A DNA stretch of 15,000 nt, from positions 555,001 through 570,000 of the forward strand of contig JACVTC010000070.1 in assembly GCA_016946835.1 (NCBI GenBank). The letters are read 5' to 3'. Below are positions 1-15,000 of the stretch, in pieces; position 1 is the first letter of the stretch; the number at the start of each line of letters is the position of its first letter. This stretch comes from Neocallimastix lanati (nom. inval.) (Eukaryota > Neocallimastigomycota > Neocallimastigomycetes > Neocallimastigales > Neocallimastigaceae). The notes beneath the pieces were generated by a model, which saw only the letters and a list, made by a program, of their open reading frames with translations, was not told the origin of the DNA and did not search any database. The translations under genes and the position numbers were made by a program.

Positions 1-354
1 AATATATTGACATTTCTTTTGTACTTTAAAATGGCTAAAATCTAATAATTTTGAAAAAATTGTTAGATAAAATAATAATAATAGTAAAAAAATTAAAGTA
101 ATATGGAGTAACATGTCTATTAATAAAGTCAATTAATTATAAAGGATAAATAAGTATTAAATAATAAAATATTATAGAAATATTTTTGTTAGATTAAAAA
201 AAATTTTTTTAAATATAAAAATGTTGAATATTATATTATTTTTATTATGATTACTCACTATCATTTATAAATTGCATTATAAAGTAATAATTATATAAGT
301 AAATATATATATTTTTTGATTATAATTTAATAAAATAGGATAATATAATTATTA

Positions 355-386
<32 letters not shown>

Positions 387-483
387 CTTTATTAATGCAT
401 AGGAACAACAAACAAGAAAAATTTAATGATATTCTAATAAAGTTTAAGAGATTAATGAATAAAAGTTATAGAATATTATTACA

Positions 484-527
<44 letters not shown>

Positions 528-1268
528 TTACTACGAATTTAAACATTTTAAGAGAATCAAAGATAATTTTCTCAATAAGAATAATTATTTTTTTTTTTTA
601 TTTTTTTACCTAAAAAAGATAAAAATGTCATTAGTAAAAAAAAATAAAAAAAAAAAAAAATTATGTTAAATATATATTATGAAATTTTTTAATTTGGTAT
701 TATAATCTTAAATCTATTCATAAAGAGTTATACTATAAAGAATAAGTTTCAACATTCCTACTTATATCATAATTTATTATATTTTATGAAAATCAATATT
801 AAGAGTAAAGTTAATAATTATCATCGGGTAATTGAAGTAAAAATATTACAATTAATTGATTTTTCTCATTTTTTAAATAAGAATAATTATTAAAAAAATA
901 ATTATTAAAAACAATCAACACTCAAATATAAACACAAAAGTTTTAATTATATATATATATATAAAAATATTATGACTTTATTTACTAATATATAAATATA
1001 TTTATGTATTATCAAAAATAAATAATATATACATAATATATGAATTATTTAATTGGTTATATATTTCAAAATATTTAAGATATTCTAATAATTTAAAGAA
1101 ATATTATAAAAAAAAAAAAAAAAAAAATAATAATAAAAATAATAAAGAAAGTGAATTAATAAATTTTTTTTTTCTTTACTTTTTTTTCTATAATAAAAAT
1201 TTATATTGCTATTATTGTTATTATTATTGATGAACAAAATAATTTTAAATAATAATTTTAAATATATA

Positions 1269-1308
<40 letters not shown>

Positions 1309-1318
1309 CATTGAACAA
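1..1318. other. Non-coding left flank and 3' flank of the receptor gene
   Basis: No convincing coding region is visible on either strand. The sequence is AT dinucleotide tracts (for example 361-386 and 497-519), A and T homopolymers and unstructured AT-rich DNA. Short open frames here (395-613 on plus, 1085-1318 on minus) translate to low-complexity Ile/Tyr/Phe/Lys/Asn strings produced by the repeats and show no domain. The part next to 1318 must hold the receptor gene's 3' UTR and polyadenylation site. Candidate AATAAA-like hexamers are too frequent in this composition to choose one. Confidence 0.7.
1272..1306. repeat. T homopolymer (35 nt) just past the receptor stop
   Basis: On the receptor's sense strand this is an A35 run beginning about a dozen bases after TGA. 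It could lie in the 3' UTR. It is not a retrocopy tail, because the gene keeps its introns. Confidence 0.9.
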
Positions 1319-8772
<7,454 letters not shown>

Positions 8773-8956
8773 TCTATCTAAAAAAAAAAAAAAAAAAAAA
8801 TTATAATTTTTATTTAATTATTATTATAAGTAAATTTATATTAATATCATTAGATGTATTATATTAAATAATTATCACTTTCTAAATATTTTTTTTTTTT
8901 TTAAAAAAGAAAGTATATATAAAAAAAAATAAAAAAATAAAATAAAATAAAATAAA

Positions 8957-9046
<90 letters not shown>
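8773..9046. promoter_or_regulatory. Probable receptor 5' region with 88-nt A homopolymer
   Basis: This is the segment directly upstream of the receptor ATG. It has a 21-nt A run (8780-8800), AAAAT repeats (about 8935-8958) and an unbroken A run from 8959 to 9046. Long poly(dA:dT) tracts are known to exclude nucleosomes and often mark fungal promoters. That this one does so is inference. No TATA element can be chosen because TATA-like strings are everywhere. Confidence 0.4.
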
Positions 9047-9048
<2 letters not shown>

Positions 9049-9135
9049 ATATTTTATTATATTTAAAATTTAAAAAAAATATATATATATAACTTACATA
9101 TATTTTTGTTATAAATATATGTTTATTTTTATTCA

Positions 9136-9166
<31 letters not shown>

Positions 9167-10079
9167 GTATTATTACTTATTATTATATAATTATATATTT
9201 TAATAAGAATTGCACTTTAAAAGAAATATGTATAATCAAATAAAAGATAATCATGTAAATTTTTTTTTATTCATATAATAATTATTATTATTTTTTATTT
9301 ATATATTTATTTATTTGTAATTATTTGTATTATTTTTATTATGATTATGATTATGAGGATAATTATGATTAAATAATTATTATTAAGGGAAATTATATTT
9401 ATTAGCATTAGTATTGAAATATTTCTGTAAATTTTAAAAATTAAAAATAAAGTATAAATAATATATTAATTTAAAAAACATTTTTTTTTTTTTTTTTTTT
9501 TATTAGCTTTATTTTAAAATATATATATATATATATATATAATTCTACCTAATATTCACAAACAAAAAAAAAAAAAAAAAGGAAAAAAAGGAAACAAACA
9601 AACAAACAAAAAAAAAAAAAAAAAAAAAAAAAAGGAAATTAATATTTCAAATTTTAATTAAATATAGTACATATTAATTTCAGAAGAGAAGTTAATCATA
9701 CTATATTATAAATATAATAAAATACTAAGAATGATGATGAACAATTTTAAGAAAAATTTTCCTTTTTTTAATTTGTTATTTATTTTATTTCTAATAAAGG
9801 AAGGTTAAAAAAAAATAATGATATAAAAACTAATTGAAGATATGGAAGACATGACACAATAAATAAAAATACTAAATAATACATATTATTTATGTTTATA
9901 CTTTTTATTCGGAATATTTTAAAAAAAAATATTTAAAGAATAAAATAAAATTTTTTATTAAAAGTTCAAATAACCAATTTATTTTATAGTTAGTTAAAGA
10001 TTTAATAAAATAAATAAATATATAAATATACATATATAAATATGAATTTTAAAGTTAAAATTTTTAAATGTTTAAAATT

Positions 10080-10250
10080 TAAATATAAATATTAAAAAAT
10101 TTTTTTTATTATTATTATTTTTTTTTATTTATTTATTTTATTTTAATTTTTTTTTTTTTTTTTTAAAATATAAATATAAATATTAAAATAATTTTTTTTA
10201 TTATTATTATTATCTTTTTTTATTTATTTTATTTTATTTTATTTTATTTT
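10080..10250. repeat. Imperfect tandem duplication of about 85 bp
   Basis: Two successive blocks share the same order of elements: AAATATAAATATTAAAA, a T run, (ATT)n, another T run, then ATTTATTTTATTTTA. They start near 10080 and 10167. The copies differ in tract lengths, as expected after slippage. Confidence 0.6.
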
Positions 10251-11674
10251 TTTTAATATATATAAAAAGTATATTATTAAAATGAATATTAATATGTATT
10301 AATATAAAATATATGTAAAAATTAGTTAAGTAGTAAAAATAAAGTTAAATATATATGAAATATGAAATAATGTATTATATAATGCAAATTTTAAAGAAAT
10401 TTTATGTTAAATAATATATATATTTTTTATAAAATGCTTGGACATTGTATTAAAAAGGTTTTTTTCCACTAAAGATTTATTCCGTATCTAATAAATTTGG
10501 TTTTCTATAGAGATTTTTCAATATAAAAAAGTTTATTTTAGTATTTTGTATTTTTATTTAATATATATTATAAAAAAAAAAAAAAAGCAAAAGAGCAAAA
10601 AAGCAAAAAAATATAAATGTTAATTTAATTATTATGTCTTTTGTTTTTATTTTTTTGTTTAGGTTAATTTTATTTATTTATTTATTTATATAAAATTTTC
10701 AATGACTATAAAGCAATAATATTTGATATTTGTTATTATTGTTAGAATATGTGAAATGTATGAAAAATAAGCTTCAAATGTATTGAAACATATTATAATA
10801 TAAATAAAATATAAGCACCAATGTACTAATATAAATACATTTAATTTATAAAATTTAACTCTTTATCATAAAATTTATTATTACAATAGATATAATTATA
10901 AATTCCTGTAACTTAACATTTAAAGTATATGTGAAAATTATTAAATGAAAATCTAAACACCATTCAATTATTTCAATAAAATCAATTAAAAGCTTGTTTT
11001 TATAATATTAAATATATTTTTATTTAAATATTTATATTATTGAATAATATTTCACAAATAACTTAATTTTATAATAATAATAATAATATTTAAATTTTTT
11101 ATATTTAAAACTTTTTTTTTTTTTTTTTTTTTTTTAATTTAATATTTTCTAAAATGTTAATTTAAATTTATGGTAATAAATTTTTTAGGTTATAAAGGTA
11201 AATTTATAATCAATATAAAATTTAGTTATATATTATAATAATATAAGATATTAAATAGGTTATGAATAATCATAATAATTTGTTGTTATTATTATTCAAT
11301 GAATTATGTTTAGAAAAAATATTTTAAAATAAATATTTTAATATAAAGTAGTTTATTTTAATAAATAAATAAATAAATAAATAATATATTTATTAATTTT
11401 TTTTTTTTTTTTTTATTTTTGTTTTTTGTTTTTATTTTTGTGTAGATCTTAATCGGATATAGTGGAAAAGAATAAAAGTAATAATATTTTATATTTTTAT
11501 TAAATATTTTATATAAAAGTAATAATATTTTAACTTTTTTTTTCTTATCAAGATAACGAATATTTTAATGTTATTAACTTTTAAAAAATATATTAATATA
11601 TTTAAATATAAAATATTAATATTTATTTTATGATAAATTACTAAATTTTATATTTTATCGAAAAGTATTACATA

Positions 11675-11750
11675 AACTTATTTATAAAATATTAAAGATT
11701 TTATAATTTATGAACTTATTTATAAAATATTAAAGATTTTATAATTTATG
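11675..11750. repeat. Two perfect 38-bp tandem copies
   Basis: The unit beginning AACTTATTTATAAAATATTA occurs at 11675-11712 and again, with no gap or difference, at 11713-11750. Identity suggests a recent duplication. Confidence 0.92.
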
Positions 11751-11842
11751 TATATAATTTATTTTTGATATATTTAATATTTTACATATATAATTTATTT
11801 TTGATATATTTAATATTTTATTATGATATATTTAATATTTTA
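11751..11842. repeat. 36-bp period tandem repeat, two copies plus partial
   Basis: Units beginning TATATAATTTATTTTTGATA occupy 11751-11784 and 11787-11820, separated by CA. A truncated third copy, GATATATTTAATATTTTA, lies at 11825-11842. It directly follows the 38-bp duplication, so this is a compound repeat locus. Confidence 0.9.
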
Positions 11843-12102
11843 TTTATTTTATTTATTTATTATCATAAATAAAAACTACGATAAAAATAAAAAAAATATA
11901 TATATATATTATGTTTGATTTTTGAGGATAATAGTAATTTATGTAAAAAAAAAAAAAAAAAAATGAAAAATCAAAGATATTATAGTTATTGTTTAATTAT
12001 TATTTATTTTTGTGTGATGATAAAAAAAAAATTAATAAATGATATTAAAAAATTTATTAATCTTTAAATTAATATACTAAATTATTGATTTACTCTATTA
12101 CC

Positions 12103-12132
12103 AGCTTATTATGAGTAGTCTCATAATAAGCT
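12103..12132. other. Perfect 13-bp inverted repeat (hairpin)
   Basis: AGCTTATTATGAG at 12103-12115 is exactly complementary to CTCATAATAAGCT at 12120-12132, with a 4-base loop TAGT. It is not a pure AT palindrome: each arm has four G/C pairs, which is unusual here. It might be a protein-binding palindrome, a transcript stem-loop or an element end. No function is assigned. Confidence 0.85.
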
Positions 12133-12426
12133 TTAAATAGTACTAAAGGAGGTTAAATTAATTAATATAAAAATTAATATAAATATTAATATATATATTA
12201 ATTTATATATTAAAAATTTTAATAATATAAATAATAAAATTTAGTTTACCTAATTTTTAATAATATAAAATAATATAAAATATTATGAAAATATTAATAT
12301 GAATTTAATTTGATTTTATAACAAAAACATAAATAAATAATAAATTTATATTAAAATTATGTATATATATATATTTTTTGAAAATTATCTTTCTAGTTTT
12401 TTTTTTTTTATTTGTTGATGAATGTA

Positions 12427-12511
12427 ATGTTATTCAAATCATTTTAACATATCTTCTAAAAAATTTTTTATGCTATTCAAATCATTTTAACATATCTTCT
12501 AAAAAATTTTT
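12427..12511. repeat. Near-perfect 43-bp period direct repeat
   Basis: Two copies beginning TATTCAAATCATTTTAACAT lie at 12431-12468 and 12474-12511, identical over 38 bases. ATGT precedes the first and ATGC the second. Confidence 0.92.
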
Positions 12512-13138
12512 AATTTAATAATGAAAATTAAACAAATCTTTTGAATATTAAAAATAAAAATTTTTATTAGAATTATTGATTTATTATTTATAGTATTCAA
12601 ATATAATACTATATTACAAATATTATTATAATTTTTTTTATATAAAATTAACCATATGAAAAAAATGTTGAAATAATAAAGGTCTCCCATTTCTTAGTAC
12701 TATTTTAAAAATTACATATTTAACAAAAATGTTTATGTATGTTATATCGATATTAACAAAAAATATTTTAACATTAATATTTTAAAAAATATTAAAAATG
12801 AAGTTTAATATTGAAAGATTTTGAGTTAAAATTTAATAAATTTTAAAGTTTATCCATTAATTATGTGTAACAATTATTTTTAATATTGAAATTTATTACT
12901 TTAATTTATATTTAATTTAATCAAAAGAAAATAAATTAAAATATATTTGGTTGTGCATATATTAATAATTACATAAATTTTATTATTCATATAAAAACCC
13001 AAAATACTCTGTAATTACTTAGTCATCATTTTTTTTTTTTTTTTAAAAAATTTTTTTTTTTATTAAGAGAAAAATTTATAACAAAAAATTATTAAATAAA
13101 ATAAATATCAAAATTTATATATCAAAATAAATTTAAAA

Positions 13139-13172
<34 letters not shown>

Positions 13173-13426
13173 AGAAAATAATAAGAAAATAAAAAAATAA
13201 AAATCAATTAAAATAAATCTTATTTAATTAATAAAAATTAAAAAGAGGTTGATATTTGAAAATTTATAAATAAATTAATAAATATTTTTTTTTAAAGTAG
13301 AAATAAATATTAAATTTTAAATATTGTGTCTATATTGAATAAGTAATTTTAATATTAATCAAAGAAATTTAATATTTATACATTTTTTTTTTCCAACATA
13401 TATAATTATAAATAACATATTTAGAA

Positions 13427-15000
13427 ATGTTTAACTATAGTACTTCATTGTTCACACCACAACAAATAGCGTACACAAGTCAACCTTCACAACAACCACA
13501 AATTCAACAAACTCAAATTCAACAACCACAAATTCAACAAACTCAAATTCAGCAACCACAAATACAACAAACTCAAATTCAGCAATCACAAATACAACAA
13601 ACTCAAATTCAGCAATCACAAATACAACAAACTCAAATTCAGCAACCACAAATACAACCACAAATACAACCACAAATCAAACAACAAATCCAACAACCAC
13701 AAATTCCACAACAAATACGACAACCACAAATTCAACAACCACAAATTCCACAACAACAAATGCAACAACCACAAATACAACAACCTAAAATTCAACAAAT
13801 TCAACAACAAATTCAACAACCACAAATGCAACAAATTCAAATTCAACAAACCCAAATGCAACAAGCTACTCAAATTTCACATCAATCTCAAATAACACAA
13901 CCAATAAATAGTCAGAATATAATTAATAGTAATGAATTAACAGGCATTTCTTCTCCTCATTTCAATATATATGAAGTTCAAAATCCAACATTTATGGTAA
14001 ACAATAATACGACATTATGTCAACAAAATCAAATCTATACTCAATCTCCTTTACAACGAATGCCAGAATGCACAAATCAAATAGAGACAATATCATCACA
14101 AACTTCAATATCCCAAACAGTAGTTGAACCTACTTTTCAAACAGGATCTGCAAATCATGTAATTGGATTTGTTGATAGTAATCCCTCTATGAACAAAATA
14201 TTTAATGGAAATAATCAACCTCAATGGAATAATAAAGAAAGTCAACAAATTGTTGATATTCAAAAGCAAATTCAAAATAAATTATATATAGATAGTAATT
14301 ATCAAATATGGAATAGATTTATTAAATTTTTATAAGAATTAAAGAATAAAAAAAAAAAATATTAAATATAAAAAAATAAATTTTTATTAATTATTTAAAT
14401 TAAAAATTAAATAGGTGAAGAAGATACATTATCTTCAAGTTCTTCAACTTCAAGTAATTTTTCTAAAGGAAAAATAGTTAAATGTCCAGTAAATTCCTTT
14501 ATGATTTTTTGTTCAAAAAGAAGAAAGGAACTTTCATCTCAAAATCCAGCTTTAACCACATCAGAAGTTAGTGTCATTTTAGGAGATGAATGGACTAATA
14601 TGAGTGAAGTAAGTTTATTATTTTTTTTTTATTTTAAAAGAAATAAATTTTAATGTTTTATATCAAAATTAAAATGTTTTTTTTTTTTTTTTTTTTTTTT
14701 TAATAAATTATTGTAATATATCAAAATTAATTTTTTTTTTATTTAATTTATATTGTTACTTTTGAATTTAAAATGAAATTAATTATATAAATTATATAAT
14801 GATATATCAGGAAGAGAAAAATGAATTTGTACTTCAAAACCCGATCTTAGAAAACGAATTGGAAGTTGAACATCCTGAATATATTTATACCCAAATTTCA
14901 AATAATTCCAAAAAAAGATCTATTCAATCAACTGAAGATATATTAGGACTTCAAAATCAAAATCAACAGGTGAACTATACTTCATATGTGTGTTCATATC
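13427..15000 (+). CDS. HMG-box (MATA/SOX-TCF type) transcription factor, 3' partial
   Basis: Predicted nuclear DNA-binding protein. Exons: 13427-14294, 14415-14608 and 14811 to the window edge; the frame is still open at 15000. ATG at 13427 is the first in frame, with an in-frame stop at 13409. Exon 1 (1-289) is Gln-rich, then Ser/Thr/Asn/Gln-rich. The HMG box spans about 312-382: KCPVNSFMIFCSKRRKEL, QNPALTTSEVSVILGDEW, NMSE|EEKNEF, EHPEYIY. These match the family pattern RPxNAFM..., QNPxLxxxEIS..LGxxW, S..EK, and HPxYxY. Introns are 14295-14414 (A|GTAATT..TAG, phase 1) and 14609-14810 (GTAAGT..CAG, phase 0, inside the box). Fungal MATA_HMG proteins bind DNA in the minor groove and often control mating or development. 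The target here is unknown. Helix 3 is unusually acidic (ENELEVE), where relatives are usually basic, so DNA affinity may differ. CAG|GTGAAC at 14969 might be a further donor. Confidence 0.85.
13490..13639 (+). repeat. 30-bp tandem repeat coding for Gln-rich decapeptides
   Basis: Five consecutive units of QQPQIQQTQI or QQSQIQQTQI (residues 22-71) with a 30-bp period. Degenerate QxQIQQP repeats follow to about residue 160. CAA is used almost throughout, with CAG in some units. Antisense Val/Phe/Glu or Leu/Asn-rich open frames over this region are only mirror images of the repeat. Confidence 0.93.
14295..14414 (+). other. HMG gene intron 1 (120 bp)
   Basis: GTAATT...TAAATAG. The split codon A|GT gives Ser290. 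If retained, translation runs 13 codons past the donor and ends at TAA 14333-14335, before the HMG box. The box-coding exon begins immediately downstream in the matching phase. Confidence 0.78.
14609..14810 (+). other. HMG gene intron 2 (202 bp), within the box
   Basis: GAA|GTAAGT...TATCAG|GAA, phase 0. It joins ..TNMSE to EEKNEF.. and restores an uninterrupted HMG box. It contains a 25-nt T run at about 14677-14701. It has the only canonical GTAAGT donor among the introns of this window. Confidence 0.88.

Larger units (their letters stand above)
9047..13426. other. Gene-free divergent intergenic spacer
   Basis: Both strands were read for exons bounded by splice signals, conserved motifs and RNA genes, and nothing convincing was seen. 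Content is AT dinucleotide tracts, homopolymers (for example 11112-11135 and 13141-13170), AACA/ATTT microsatellites and the duplications listed separately. The 12499-12690 minus open frame is Ile/Asn/Lys/Tyr low complexity with no recognisable domain. The spacer lies between the start codons of two divergently transcribed genes and so contains both promoters. Confidence 0.7.

Noticed and set aside
395-613. Plus-strand 72-residue open frame
   Set aside because: Low-complexity Ile/Tyr/Phe from AT repeats, with no domain.
13452-13873. Antisense frames rich in Val/Phe/Glu and Leu/Asn over the HMG gene
   Set aside because: Mirror images of the CAA-rich coding repeats, with no domain or independent signal.
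13427-15000. Calling this a sex (mating-type) locus
   Set aside because: An HMG box alone is not enough. The triose-phosphate transporter and RNA helicase genes that flank sex loci in Mucoromycota are not seen, and HMG proteins are multi-copy in fungi.

Overview
The window is extremely AT-rich and full of homopolymers and short microsatellites. It carries two intron-containing eukaryotic genes, transcribed divergently from a 4.65-kb gene-free spacer. Composition, short exons and introns, Asn/Gln-rich proteins and the gene families suggest an anaerobic gut fungus (Neocallimastigomycota). That assignment is inference: no rRNA or marker gene is present. Dictyostelids are the main alternative but fit less well, because the left gene has 21 introns.

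Left (1-1318): no supportable gene; the 3' flank of the first gene, with a 35-T run next to its stop. Centre (8772 down to 1319, minus strand): one large gene that open reading frames show only in pieces. Following GT..AG boundaries exon by exon, I rebuilt 22 exons whose phases all agree. They join into 3,624 nt, or 1,207 residues plus a stop. The predicted protein has a signal peptide, a long right-handed beta-helix-like ectodomain (about 25-700), a second beta-rich domain (about 705-835), a Cys-rich EGF-like module (856-889), a seven-helix class C (family 3, GABA-B/glutamate-type) GPCR core (about 903-1144) and a basic Ser-rich tail of 8-residue repeats. It looks like a surface receptor with a beta-helix in place of the usual venus-flytrap ligand domain.

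Spacer (8773-13426): no gene found. It holds an 88-nt A homopolymer upstream of the receptor start, several tandem duplications and a perfect 13-bp hairpin. Right (13427 to the window end, plus strand): the 5' part of a transcription factor gene with a Gln-rich N-terminal region (ten-residue repeats) and one HMG box of the MATA/SOX-TCF type, split by an intron. Its 3' end lies outside the window.

The two genes may share the spacer as regulatory DNA, but nothing shows that they act together. All exon boundaries were read by eye and need transcript support.
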